Shown here one piece after another: positions 25,676 to 34,183 of a stretch of 64,000 nt of DNA. The translations under genes were made by a program, and so were the position numbers. Source of the DNA: ASMP01 sp964617015 (GTDB taxonomy: Archaea; Nanobdellota; Nanobdellia; Pacearchaeales; GW2011-AR1); the NCBI GenBank assembly GCA_964617015.1, contig CAZTVG010000001.1, positions 1 through 64,000 on the forward strand. Direction: 5' to 3'. The notes beneath the pieces were generated by a model. The model saw nothing but the letters and a program-made list of their open reading frames with translations. It was not told the origin of the DNA and ran no database searches. Within the stretch, counting starts at the first letter, position 1; each line of letters starts with the position of its first letter.

Positions 25676-27106
25676 TTACCTGACATACTTTCTGATTATT
25701 TCCATTACATCCCGTCCTGAAATTTTTCCTTTAAATTCTTCCATGATAAGACCCATATAAGCATTTGCAGAAAGTCCTGGTTTTTCCTTAAGCATTTTTA
25801 GAATTTTCTCTTCAATAACATGAATATTTTCTTTTTTAACTTTAAAAACTTTTTCATGACTTTCCCCTTTCACAATTCTCTCCAGGATATGCTTGACCCC
25901 TGACTCAGAGATTTTTCCTTTTTTCACATTCTCCAGAACATTACTCAAAACATCTTTATTCAAAATTTTGTCCACTTTGCTCAGAGAAATTTTTTCATGG
26001 CTTGCAATCTCTTTAGGAAGAATCAAAAGAATTTTTCCAATGAGATGGGGTTTTTTAATAATCTTCAGAAGTTCTTTGAACTCTTCAATCTTATCCTGCT
26101 TTAACAAAAGAGAAATCATTTCCTGATTCAGTCCTTCTCTCTCAAGTTCTCTCTTAATATCTTTTTTCAGCTTAGGTAGTGATTTTTTAGCTTCATTAAT
26201 CATATCTCTGGAAATTCTCAAAAGAGGCAAATCTGTTTCAGGATACATTCTTGCTGAGCCAGGCATTGGTCTCAAAAACTCACTTTCTCCTGAAGGAAGA
26301 ACCTTTCTTACCTCAGGAACACTCTTCCCTTTCCTTATCAGGTCACTCTGTCTTTTGACTTCAATCTCAATTGCTCTTTCAATATTTCTTATATCCTGAA
26401 AACCCTTCAGTTCAACTCTTGCTCCGCCCCTGATAGAAAGATTCACATCCTGTCTTATTGTTCCAAGACCTCTCTTAACCCTGCATGTTCTTAAAATTTC
26501 TCCGATATGCAGTGCAACTTCACGTGCTTGAGCAGGGGTTTTTATATCTGGAAGGGTAGCAATCTCAATCAAAGGGATTCCAAGTCTGTCAAGCCTAAAG
26601 ATTCCTTCTTTTGCATTTATTATTCTCGCAGAATCTTCTTCCAGACAGACCGTCTCAATTCCTATTTTTCCTCTAGAAGTTTCCAGCCATCCACCTCTTG
26701 CAATCAGGATAGTTCTCTGAAATCCAGAGGTATTGGAACCATCAATAACTGTTTTCCTCATAATTTGTGTAATAGGCAAAACTTTTGCATTAAGCAGAAA
26801 AGATATATGCAAGACAATTTTAAGGGTTTTTGGATTTATTTCTCTTGGAGGGGATTCATCATAATCAACCAAACAAGAATTATCATAATATCCTTCATAA
26901 ATAAACTCTTTTTCTTTTTCCATTTCGTGTTTTACTGCAATATCAATTTCTCCGGATTCTCCAGCCACTGGATGTAATTGTCTTTTTAGTATAACCTCAG
27001 GGACATCTTTTCTTAAAAATGATGGACACCTACAGAAGAGTTTTCCCGTGTCTAATTGCTGGTGTATTTCTAAACCAATTTTAAGTCCTTGTTTTTCTTT
27101 TTCCAT
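25676..27106 (-). CDS. gatE: Glu-tRNA(Gln) amidotransferase subunit E, compact form
   Basis: 476 residues. The GatB/E cradle is clear: GLKIGLEIHQQLDTGKLFCR at the start, YDESPPREINP, IEIATLPDI and FLRPMPGSARMYPETDLPL. The helical and tail domains end in GLSANAYMGLIMEEFKGKIS. With GatD it converts Glu-tRNA(Gln) to Gln-tRNA(Gln). The join VKRQSDLIRKGKSVPEVRKV then LPSGESEFLRP lacks the GAD insertion domain usual in GatE (about 620 residues), so this is a short version. The 5' end lies 8 nt from a homing endonuclease gene. Confidence 0.93.
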   Translation of the reverse strand: MEKEKQGLKIGLEIHQQLDTGKLFCRCPSFLRKDVPEVILKRQLHPVAGESGEIDIAVKHEMEKEKEFIYEGYYDNSCLVDYDESPPREINPKTLKIVLHISFLLNAKVLPITQIMRKTVIDGSNTSGFQRTILIARGGWLETSRGKIGIETVCLEEDSARIINAKEGIFRLDRLGIPLIEIATLPDIKTPAQAREVALHIGEILRTCRVKRGLGTIRQDVNLSIRGGARVELKGFQDIRNIERAIEIEVKRQSDLIRKGKSVPEVRKVLPSGESEFLRPMPGSARMYPETDLPLLRISRDMINEAKKSLPKLKKDIKRELEREGLNQEMISLLLKQDKIEEFKELLKIIKKPHLIGKILLILPKEIASHEKISLSKVDKILNKDVLSNVLENVKKGKISESGVKHILERIVKGESHEKVFKVKKENIHVIEEKILKMLKEKPGLSANAYMGLIMEEFKGKISGRDVMEIIRKYVR

Positions 27107-27114
27107 TTTGGTAA

Positions 27115-28233
27115 TTATGTCTCCCTCTTTATAATTTTATTGAAAAAGTCTGAAAGTACCCCACTACAAAATATAGGTTCATTTTTACAAGTATATTTGG
27201 GTTTTATATCAAAAATGTTTTCAGTTATTCTTAATATTTTATTAAAATCTTCATTAAAGGATTCCGCATATTTTTTTGAAAAAGAAATTCCTCCATCTCG
27301 TATTCTAACAAACTTAGCTAGCTTTAATATATCCTTATTAATAGACAATGGTAATTTTATAGAATTAGTAGAACCCTTGCTCTTTTTGAATCTGTATTTT
27401 GTAATCTCATCTAAAATCTCTTTATTAGTCAACTTATTTTTTTTCATTAATAAAACAACTTCCCGAAACCTCACATTAGAACGGTGATATTTTGTCTCTC
27501 CATATTTGAGAAAGACACTTCTCCCTTTCTCTATAAAAACAGAATCATCAAATATTTTTGTATAATCTATTACGCCCTTTTTCACATTAATTTCGTTCTG
27601 AACGAAAAAATCTTTATCTTTTAATTTTTGAGATAACAATTTAGACTTGAGGGGGTGTTTAAATCCAATTTCATTTGTAAAATCCCTAAAAGAAACACTT
27701 CTTATAATAATAACATGAGAATAATCATCCTTTCTCTTAGACTTATATTTAGAGAATAAAATTCCCTTTTGTTCTAAATAATTAGCAAAAGATTCAATAA
27801 TTTTTTCACTCATAGATTCAACGGAAATCTTTCTTGATTTCCTAGCAATAGATCCATCTCCATCAAGATACCCAATCCAAAAATATTTTTCATATTTAGA
27901 ATTTCTATAAACTTCAGGAATATCAATTATTCTATGTTTTTTACCCGGAGAAATTTCTAATTCAGTCATAAATAAATTAGCCAACATTTTATCTCTAAAT
28001 TTTAATATAAATTTTTTATCCTTTCTTATTATTTTTGGTAATTTTTTATTTAAGAACCCTTCTAAAATTTTCTTTATTTTTCGTAGGTGTTGCAGAGAAT
28101 ACTTTAATTCGTCTTCATAAGGAGAACCGTCAACAAATTCAAATCTATAACCTTTTCCTGTAAAATAAAGAGAACCATCCGCCATAAAATTTCCAATGAG
28201 ATAAGCAAAATCATGATTAAAGATAGATTTCAT
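27115..28233 (-). CDS. LAGLIDADG homing endonuclease inserted at gatE 5' end
   Basis: 372 residues with two LAGLIDADG motifs: FAYLIGNFMADGSLYF (about 9-24) and YFWIGYLDGDGSIARK (about 119-134). Each ends in the metal-binding acidic residue. The C-terminal half is rich in Lys and may hold further DNA-contact elements. The gene is strongly AT-biased. It sits between an orphan start of gatE (28283-28360) and the intact gatE, which begins 8 nt after its stop. It is therefore a mobile insertion in a conserved gene. Whether it still cuts is unknown. Confidence 0.88.
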   Translation of the reverse strand: MKSIFNHDFAYLIGNFMADGSLYFTGKGYRFEFVDGSPYEDELKYSLQHLRKIKKILEGFLNKKLPKIIRKDKKFILKFRDKMLANLFMTELEISPGKKHRIIDIPEVYRNSKYEKYFWIGYLDGDGSIARKSRKISVESMSEKIIESFANYLEQKGILFSKYKSKRKDDYSHVIIIRSVSFRDFTNEIGFKHPLKSKLLSQKLKDKDFFVQNEINVKKGVIDYTKIFDDSVFIEKGRSVFLKYGETKYHRSNVRFREVVLLMKKNKLTNKEILDEITKYRFKKSKGSTNSIKLPLSINKDILKLAKFVRIRDGGISFSKKYAESFNEDFNKILRITENIFDIKPKYTCKNEPIFCSGVLSDFFNKIIKRET

Positions 28234-28282
28234 AAAATATAAAATACACTGATCTTTAAATAGTCTTCTAATTCATCTAACT

Positions 28283-28360
28283 CTACAAAGCAAGAAAATG
28301 CTGATGAATTTCAAGACCGCATTTAAGCCCAAGTTTCTCATAATTTAATTTTTCCTGCAT
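28283..28360 (-). pseudogene. Orphan 5' fragment of gatE
   Basis: A 25-codon frame reads MQEKLNYEKLGLKCGLEIHQ, then HFLAL and a stop. The first 20 residues are a canonical GatE N-terminus, repeated in different codons at the start of the intact gatE (GLKIGLEIHQ). Homology stops right after the HQ codons, which marks the likely insertion point of the endonuclease gene. Confidence 0.8.
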
Positions 28361-28385
28361 AAAACAAAAAAAGAAAAAGAGTTTA

Positions 28386-29186
28386 TTAAATTAATCTATG
28401 GCAGTTCCTTAAAATTTTATCCAGTGAAATGTTTATTTTTCCTGCCATAAAATCATAAAAACGCCTTTCTTCCTTAGATAAATCTTCGTCAGAGTCTCTG
28501 CTGCCCCTGTTTTTCCAAGCAAAGATTGCTTCATCTAAGAGCTGATAATAAAACATTCTTTCAGCAGCCTGAATAACTGGCAAAGGAATATTGTAATGAT
28601 CTAAAATTACATCTTGAAGTGTTCTGGATGTTCTCCCATTACCGTCTACAAAAGGGTGCATTCTTGCTACATGAAAATGTGCAAAAATCGCTGGTTCTAT
28701 TCTGTTTATTGTTTCATCTTTTAAATGCTCACCCATAGATTCCTCAAACCAAGGAATTTCGTACTTAATTAACTTATAAGAGTCTGGAGGAGTCACACTG
28801 GAACCTTTAACTCGAGTTCCTGTTTCCCTGTATTCTGCTGTATTGCCTTTATAGAGGTAAGGAGTTATTCTCCCTGCAATACCTCTGACAAAAGATTCTT
28901 TAAAATTCTCAAGATCAAAATTCTCTCTTCCCCATGCAAAAGCATTTGCAATATCTCTAATGCCATTTTTTATTTCTCCTCTGTTTCTGTTTCTTGGGAC
29001 TGAAAAAGGAACTTTTTCATTAGGATGCTCAATTCTGTGTGACTGAATTTGTGCATTTTCTTCAATTGCTTTTCTAGCTAATTTACGGCAGCGAAGCACT
29101 CTTTCAGGGATGTCTCCCTTTTCAAGTAGAAGAATTTTTTGGTTAATATCATTCCCCAATACTTCTGAAATATATCTGCTTTTCAT
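28386..29186 (-). CDS. Fic-domain protein
   Basis: 266 residues. The Fic active motif HPFVDGNGRTSR (about 177-188) is complete, with the flap region around ITPYLYKGNTAEYRETGTRV; the start resembles the Fic/DOC N-terminal helix family. Such enzymes transfer AMP or other groups from nucleotides to protein hydroxyls. No inhibitory (S/T)xxxE(G/N) motif is obvious to me at the N-terminus. No antitoxin partner is adjacent. It lies next to the endonuclease-disrupted gatE region and may be an accessory gene. Confidence 0.9.
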   Translation of the reverse strand: MKSRYISEVLGNDINQKILLLEKGDIPERVLRCRKLARKAIEENAQIQSHRIEHPNEKVPFSVPRNRNRGEIKNGIRDIANAFAWGRENFDLENFKESFVRGIAGRITPYLYKGNTAEYRETGTRVKGSSVTPPDSYKLIKYEIPWFEESMGEHLKDETINRIEPAIFAHFHVARMHPFVDGNGRTSRTLQDVILDHYNIPLPVIQAAERMFYYQLLDEAIFAWKNRGSRDSDEDLSKEERRFYDFMAGKINISLDKILRNCHRLI

Positions 29187-29300
29187 GGAAGTTAAAGTGT
29201 TATTTTCCTTAAAAACCTTTCTGTTGTAACTCCTTTTAAGTTATAAATAAAACCATAAATAATCAATAACATTTATAATCATTATTAGATAATTAAATTT

Positions 29301-29738
29301 ATGGGAAAGGATCTAAAAGAAAAAATAGGGGATATTGAAGAAAAATTTCTTCATTTTCGATTAGACAAACCTTTCAGGCTTCCTCCAAAGACTTTTGGTC
29401 AAAAAGCTGCAGATTGGATTACAGAATGGGCTGGCAGCTGGACTTTTATAATATCCATAGGAGTGTTATTGTTCATCTGGATGGGTGTTAATACAGCCTG
29501 GCTCCTTTTTGGAAGAAGCTGGGATCCGTATCCTTTCATACTCTTGAACTTTATACTCTCAACCCTTGCAGCAGTTCAGGCACCAATAATCTTAATGAGT
29601 CAAAACAGAACATCACAAAAAGATAGGGCAAGAGCTGAGTATGATTATGCTGTGAACAGAAAAGCAGAAAAAGAAATCAGAGAGATAAAAAGTCAGCTCA
29701 ATAAAATTGAAAAGTCTGTTTCCGGAAGAAAGAAATAA
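29301..29738 (+). CDS. DUF1003 membrane protein
   Basis: 145 residues with two membrane helices (WTFIISIGVLLFIWMGVNTA and the PFILLNFILSTLAAVQAPII segment) and the DUF1003 hallmark IILMSQNRTSQKDRARAEYD. A coiled tail follows (EIREIKSQLNKIEKS). The family is widespread and of unknown function. It ends directly against the convergent gatD stop. Confidence 0.9.
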   Translation: MGKDLKEKIGDIEEKFLHFRLDKPFRLPPKTFGQKAADWITEWAGSWTFIISIGVLLFIWMGVNTAWLLFGRSWDPYPFILLNFILSTLAAVQAPIILMSQNRTSQKDRARAEYDYAVNRKAEKEIREIKSQLNKIEKSVSGRKK

Positions 29739-31043
29739 TTACTTCTCTAATCTATCACTAAACTCACCTGCAATATTTTCAAGCATTTTTTCCTTGACTT
29801 TATTTTTCCAATCTTTATGCCCAAGAACCCACCCGAGTTTTACAAGAGCTGTTTCTGCAAGCATATCCTCCAGAAAAATAATTCCGGATTTTAAAAGTTC
29901 ACGGCCATTGGAATAAACTAAAGGGTCAAGTCTTCCGTAAATTGTCTGGGCAGCTGCACAAACAACAACTCCTTTTCTCCTGAGTTCTTTAAGTTTTTTT
30001 ATCCAGTTTTTTCCCGGGACATGGCCCAAACCAAAAAGTTCAAGAACGATTCCTTTGTATTTTTTTCTTAAATAATAATCAAGAATTTCAGGAGTCTGAC
30101 CAGGATAAACCTTTACAAGAGCAACTTTTTTCTCGAACTTCAAATCTGTTTTAACTTTTCCTTTGATTCTTGTCCTGTAATTTGATAATGGAATAAATGA
30201 TTCCTTTGTAATTTTTGCAAGAGGCCCTGCATTAACCGGCTTGAAAGCATCTCTTCTTGAACTGTGAAGTTTTCTTGTCTTTGTTCCGCGAAGAGCATAA
30301 CAATAATCATCATCTATTGTTGCATGTCCTACTACAACAACTTCAGCTATGTCGGAAAGAGCAGCTATTGCTGAACACTCGAGGTTTAAAGCAGCGTCAG
30401 AACTCGCCCTGTCAATGCTTCTCTGGCTATAAGTCAAAACAACTGGCTTGTTAAGATTCTGTAAAAAGAAAGACAGAGCTGCGGAAGTGTAATGAAGAGT
30501 ATCTGTTCCATGGGTGATTATGATTCCTCTGATATTTGAATCATTCAGAAGCTTGGCAGCTGTTCTTGCGATTTTTTGCAGGTCATGAAATGTTATGTTT
30601 TCAGAGCTTTTCATAAAAGGCACCTCAACCTTCAAAAGATTAGCTTTCCTAAAAATTCCCGGATAAAATCTGAAAAGTTTTTCAGGAGATGTAAGACTCT
30701 TGACAGCACCTGTTTTTGGGTCAAGTTCAGAGGAAATTGTTCCTCCTGTAACAACTATTGCAATATTTGGCTTTTCCCTGTCTTTTTTTAATTCAGGCTC
30801 TTCCTTCTTTTCAATAGCTTTTTTCAAGACTTTAATTTCCAAGATATCTTTCTTATTAATTCCGATATTATATCCAGAGTCAAGTTTCAGAAGAACAATG
30901 CCTTTTTCATCATGACTTTCCAGGAGAGTTCCTTTGTATTCTTTTTTTACTAAAGACAGTTTAATCATGTCTCCTGGCCTAGCTTGACCTAATTTTGACG
31001 AGCTAGATAAAGGTTTATCCTTTTGTCTGGCATTTGTTTTCAT
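29739..31043 (-). CDS. gatD: Glu-tRNA(Gln) amidotransferase subunit D
   Basis: 434 residues. An N-terminal SH3-like beta-barrel (PGDMIKLSLVKKEYKGTLLE) precedes the L-asparaginase fold: first catalytic Thr in VVTGGTISSELDP, second in ITHGTDTLHYTSAAL, and Lys in the SRRDAFKPVNAGPLA region. It releases ammonia from glutamine for GatE. It is separated from gatE by the Fic and endonuclease genes and is followed after one base by the SGNH hydrolase reading frame upstream on the same strand. Confidence 0.95.
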   Translation of the reverse strand: MKTNARQKDKPLSSSSKLGQARPGDMIKLSLVKKEYKGTLLESHDEKGIVLLKLDSGYNIGINKKDILEIKVLKKAIEKKEEPELKKDREKPNIAIVVTGGTISSELDPKTGAVKSLTSPEKLFRFYPGIFRKANLLKVEVPFMKSSENITFHDLQKIARTAAKLLNDSNIRGIIITHGTDTLHYTSAALSFFLQNLNKPVVLTYSQRSIDRASSDAALNLECSAIAALSDIAEVVVVGHATIDDDYCYALRGTKTRKLHSSRRDAFKPVNAGPLAKITKESFIPLSNYRTRIKGKVKTDLKFEKKVALVKVYPGQTPEILDYYLRKKYKGIVLELFGLGHVPGKNWIKKLKELRRKGVVVCAAAQTIYGRLDPLVYSNGRELLKSGIIFLEDMLAETALVKLGWVLGHKDWKNKVKEKMLENIAGEFSDRLEK

Positions 31044-31044
31044 T

Positions 31045-31653
31045 TTAAATTAGCTTATTCTTAATTAAAAAATCTTTTACCTTTTTATAGATTTTTTCGT
31101 GTCCATCTGCATTTGGATGTAATCCATCATCTTCATCAAAGTCATTTTTTTCCATTGAACCATAAAACTCAATAAAATAAACTTTATTTTTTTCACATAG
31201 TTCTTTAATAACCCCGTCATACTGCTTCATCTTTTTATTAGAGTAATATATTGTTTTGTCCCAAGGGATAGGCATTGTTATAGAGTCGTTTACATTTCTC
31301 AAACCCAAAAAAACAATTTTATTTGTATGTTTCTTAGCTAACTTAATAATTTTTTGTATGTTATCTTTAAATTTATCTAAGCTAACTCTAGGTTTATCTT
31401 CAGTATTAACATAACAAGCATCATTTCCTCCTGTAGATATAATTATTATGTCTGGTTCTCTGGATTCCGATTCATTGTCAAGTCTTTTTAGTATATCTTC
31501 TGTTATTTGATTAGAAATTCCTAGATTATAGGTTTCAAGTTCATAATTTAAAATAGGTGCCAATCCAAGATTTAATCTGTTAACCCACCCTCCTTTATCT
31601 AAATCCCAAGCTCCCAAAGTGGTACTCTCTCCAAAAACACATATTATTGTCAT
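31045..31653 (-). CDS. SGNH/GDSL-family hydrolase
   Basis: 202 residues. Block I is CVFGESTTLGAWDLDKGGW (GESTT replaces GDS), block III is STGGNDA, and block V is DGLHPNADGH with the catalytic Asp-His. No signal peptide is present, so it acts in the cytoplasm. The family contains esterases and acyl hydrolases. The substrate is unknown. Its stop lies one base from the gatD ATG, so the two are probably cotranscribed. Confidence 0.88.
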   Translation of the reverse strand: MTIICVFGESTTLGAWDLDKGGWVNRLNLGLAPILNYELETYNLGISNQITEDILKRLDNESESREPDIIIISTGGNDACYVNTEDKPRVSLDKFKDNIQKIIKLAKKHTNKIVFLGLRNVNDSITMPIPWDKTIYYSNKKMKQYDGVIKELCEKNKVYFIEFYGSMEKNDFDEDDGLHPNADGHEKIYKKVKDFLIKNKLI

Positions 31654-31792
31654 TTTAAATGATAGACTAGGAGGTGTTCGGCTTGATATTTGTCTTCATA
31701 TAAAAATTAATAAAGAGTTGTATAAAAAATTATCCATTATTCATATACTGAATAATAAAAATAGATATAAAGATACACTCAGTTAAGACAAA

Positions 31793-32263
31793 ATGAGATA
31801 TCTTGAAAGAAGTGATCTTGAAAAGGCAGTAAAGTGGATGGAGGTTGCTGTAAGAACAGCTAAAAACTCCCCTTGTAGAACAGATAAGAGGGGTGTAATC
31901 ATTGTTAAGGATGATAAAATTGTTGGAAAAGGAGTCAATGCTCCCCCTATACATTTTAAATGTGAACCTAATTACTGTGGAGATTCATGCAGAGTGCCTG
32001 CTGTCCATGGAGAAATGAATGCGATTTTTGATGCTGGAAAAAATGGATATAGTGTGGAAGGAGGAACTATGTATCATGCAAGAGTTGAGAATGGTATTTT
32101 GCAGGATTCCAGAAAACCAAGATGTGCTGATTGCAGCAAGCATGTTCTTCAGGCAGGAATACTTTATTTTGTATTAAAACATGAAGAAGGTTATGCGTTA
32201 TACAGTACAAAAGAGTTTCACGAGATTTCTCTTGAAAATCACAGGAAAAGAAAACTAAGTTAA
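31793..32263 (+). CDS. Cytidine/deoxycytidylate deaminase-family zinc protein
   Basis: 156 residues. The zinc site is VHGEMNAI (H-x-E) with CADCSKHVL (C-x-x-C), as in dCMP and related deaminases. The N-terminal Cys-rich insert (FKCEPNYCGDSCRV) is unusual and might bind a second metal, as in dCMP deaminases. It could deaminate dCMP for dTMP supply or a modified base. It converges on tRNA-Arg. Confidence 0.85.
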   Translation: MRYLERSDLEKAVKWMEVAVRTAKNSPCRTDKRGVIIVKDDKIVGKGVNAPPIHFKCEPNYCGDSCRVPAVHGEMNAIFDAGKNGYSVEGGTMYHARVENGILQDSRKPRCADCSKHVLQAGILYFVLKHEEGYALYSTKEFHEISLENHRKRKLS

Positions 32264-32270
32264 TCAAAAT

Positions 32271-32341
32271 AGGCCTGGAGGGATTCGAACCCTCATGAAA
32301 CGGGCCGAAACCGTTTATGTTATCCATTACATCACAGACCT
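32271..32341 (-). tRNA. tRNA-Arg (UCG)
   Basis: A complete 71-nt cloverleaf: acceptor AGGUCUG/CAGGCCU with one G-U pair, anticodon stem AACGG/CCGUU, loop UUUCGGC giving UCG, and T-arm GAGGG-UUCGAAU-CCCUC. No intron. Its 5' end is overlapped by the last ten bases of a LAGLIDADG gene on the same strand. Confidence 0.92.
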
Positions 32342-33087
32342 TTTATGCTATAGATATCCAATTTACCCTTTAAAATATCTTTCCTTTGTTCAATGGTAGT
32401 GTGAGGAGGACAAAAACCAAATTTTCTCCAAATAAGATATCTAGAAAACTTAACAGGGTTCTTTGATCCTATTACATCAAAAAATTTAATTATCATATCC
32501 CTCCCAGACATATAAACAATATATTTTCTACTATCTCTCAGGTCTTTTGGTTGAAAAGAATGTAATCTTACTTTATTAAATCCAAGTTTCTTAAGTAATA
32601 AGATAATTTGGCCACTAAGAATTTGTGATATAGTAGTAAACCTAATAATAGGATAATAATTATGTATCCTCTTAAATTCGCTATAAGATGGTAATGTTTT
32701 TCTATTTTTAAAGTATAGATTTCCATCAGTATCAAATAAACCTCTCAGAAATCTTGAAAAAAGAATTCTATCTTTGCTTTCTAAAATTTGTTTTGGAACT
32801 TGTACTAAAAAAGATTTCTTTCCGAAAGGAAAACCTAATTCATTAAAGATCTTAAATTGGTTATTTGTAGTTACAAAGCCATAAGTTCCTTTAACATAAG
32901 CTTTTGCTTTCAAATTTAAATTAAATAATTTATTAAATAATAGAATAACGTGATTATCATAATACTCTTTTTCCTCAATATGTCCCGTTATATCTAATTC
33001 TATTTTACCTCCTCTGTTTCTAAGATAACCGTCTCCAGCATGAATTCCGAAAATCTCAGCCAATTCAGGAGTTACTTTTGTCATCAT
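32332..33087 (-). CDS. LAGLIDADG homing endonuclease overlapping tRNA-Arg
   Basis: 251 residues from MMTKVTPELAEIFGIHAGDG; the frame continues upstream but through the repeat promoter, so this start is preferred. Motif 1 is LAEIFGIHAGDGYL and motif 2 FLRGLFDTDGNLYF, each with its acidic residue. The last codons (KGL, stop) lie within the 5' end of tRNA-Arg, so gene and tRNA are on one strand and overlapping. The tRNA is intact, so it is not an intron-borne copy. It may be a free-standing element whose target is the tRNA gene. Confidence 0.87.
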   Translation of the reverse strand: MMTKVTPELAEIFGIHAGDGYLRNRGGKIELDITGHIEEKEYYDNHVILLFNKLFNLNLKAKAYVKGTYGFVTTNNQFKIFNELGFPFGKKSFLVQVPKQILESKDRILFSRFLRGLFDTDGNLYFKNRKTLPSYSEFKRIHNYYPIIRFTTISQILSGQIILLLKKLGFNKVRLHSFQPKDLRDSRKYIVYMSGRDMIIKFFDVIGSKNPVKFSRYLIWRKFGFCPPHTTIEQRKDILKGKLDIYSIKGL

Positions 33088-33156
33088 ATTAGTAATACAA
33101 ATATGTTTATATATTTTTCGGTCATTCTTTATATTAGTATTACAGAAATGTTTATA
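33086..33156. repeat. Two 26-bp direct repeats in divergent promoter
   Basis: Copies at 33086-33111 and 33131-33156 match at 23 of 26 positions, start to start 45 bp. Each begins ATATTAGTA and ends ATGTTTATA; the first contains the palindrome TATTAGTAATA. They lie between the start of the endonuclease gene and a small divergent ORF, where an operator would be expected. Confidence 0.75.
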
Positions 33157-33179
33157 AGTTAAATAAAATTGTAAAAAGT

Positions 33180-33311
33180 ATGACGGGACAAGATAAAAAA
33201 ATGAATTATTCTGAAATCTATTTAATAAGGGTTGATAAAAAATTAAAGCGGAAATTAAAAAAAATAGGCTCAAAAAGAGTGAGGGAACATTTAAAAAAAA
33301 TAAAAGGTTAA
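33180..33311 (+). CDS. 43-residue basic peptide, ribbon-helix-helix-like
   Basis: A 44-codon ORF starts MTGQDKKMNYSEIYLIRVDK and ends VREHLKKIKG. The pattern of a short strand (IYLIRVDKKL) then two amphipathic basic helices resembles small ribbon-helix-helix regulators, but it is too short to be sure. It lies just after the two 26-bp repeats, with TTTATA 25-30 nt before the ATG, and 13 nt before the HtrA-like gene. It may regulate its own promoter and the endonuclease. Confidence 0.5.
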   Translation: MTGQDKKMNYSEIYLIRVDKKLKRKLKKIGSKRVREHLKKIKG

Positions 33312-33324
33312 TCTAATCAATAAA

Positions 33325-34182
33325 ATGGCATTAAAAAAACATCATAAATTGATTATTGGGGGAAGCTCTGTAATTATTATTTTCATGATAACAATCAGCA
33401 TTTTTACATACCTTATATTTGTAAGGCAGGAACTCAATTACAATTTGCTTGGAAAAAAAATCACAGATTTAAAAATAGAAACCCAGACAAACATTAATTC
33501 TCTGTCAGAAGGGCTTATTCAAACAAATGAAGACCTAGAAAATATTGGCTCTCAGCTGGGAATTATTCATGAAGAATTTAGTTTCTTAAAAGCTTCTGTT
33601 GGTGCAGATTTCTCAGGAATAGTAGAAAATTCTATTCCTTCAGTTGTCACAATCAGGACAGATGTAAGCCAGGGAACAGGCTTTATAGTTGAAGAAAGAG
33701 GTTATATTGTAACAAATGCCCATGTCTTGGCTGATGGAACTTTAGTGAATGTAATAACCTATGAACAGGAAATTATCAAGGCTGATTTAGTGGGATATGA
33801 TACTTTTTTTGACATTGCTTTATTAAAAATTCCCGGAACCTATGATACCTTGAAATTTGGAAATTCAGACAAAGTCCAGGTTGGGGAAAAAGTAATTGCG
33901 ATAGGAAACCCTCTTGGATTGCAATTCTCTGTTTCTGAAGGAATTATTTCCGCAGTTCACAGGCAAGGACCTAACGGCCTTGACGTGTATATTCAGACAG
34001 ATGCTGCATTAAACAGTGGCAATTCAGGAGGTCCCTTGATAAATAATAAAGGATTGGTTGTAGGAATTAATAACTTCAAGATTGGTGGAAGTGAGAGTCT
34101 TGGTTTTGCGCTTGAATCTAATCTTATAAAATTCGCAATAAATGAAATTTACCAGGAGGCTTTTAATGAGAACCTGATTTAA
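33325..34182 (+). CDS. Membrane-anchored HtrA/DegP-like serine protease, no PDZ
   Basis: 285 residues. An N-terminal anchor helix (SVIIIFMITISIFTYLIFV) and a short coiled region lead to a trypsin-like domain with catalytic His133 (TNAHVL), Asp163 (FDIALLKI) and Ser234 (LNSGNSGGPLI). It ends soon after the protease fold and lacks the C-terminal PDZ domains of typical DegP. It would act outside the membrane in quality control or shedding of surface proteins, which are plentiful in this genome. It is followed after one base by proS. Confidence 0.92.
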   Translation: MALKKHHKLIIGGSSVIIIFMITISIFTYLIFVRQELNYNLLGKKITDLKIETQTNINSLSEGLIQTNEDLENIGSQLGIIHEEFSFLKASVGADFSGIVENSIPSVVTIRTDVSQGTGFIVEERGYIVTNAHVLADGTLVNVITYEQEIIKADLVGYDTFFDIALLKIPGTYDTLKFGNSDKVQVGEKVIAIGNPLGLQFSVSEGIISAVHRQGPNGLDVYIQTDAALNSGNSGGPLINNKGLVVGINNFKIGGSESLGFALESNLIKFAINEIYQEAFNENLI

Positions 34183-34183
34183 T

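Noticed and set aside
28286..28360. gatE intron with the endonuclease inside
   Set aside because: The intact gatE has its own start and repeats the same residues, so splicing is not needed; kept only as an alternative.
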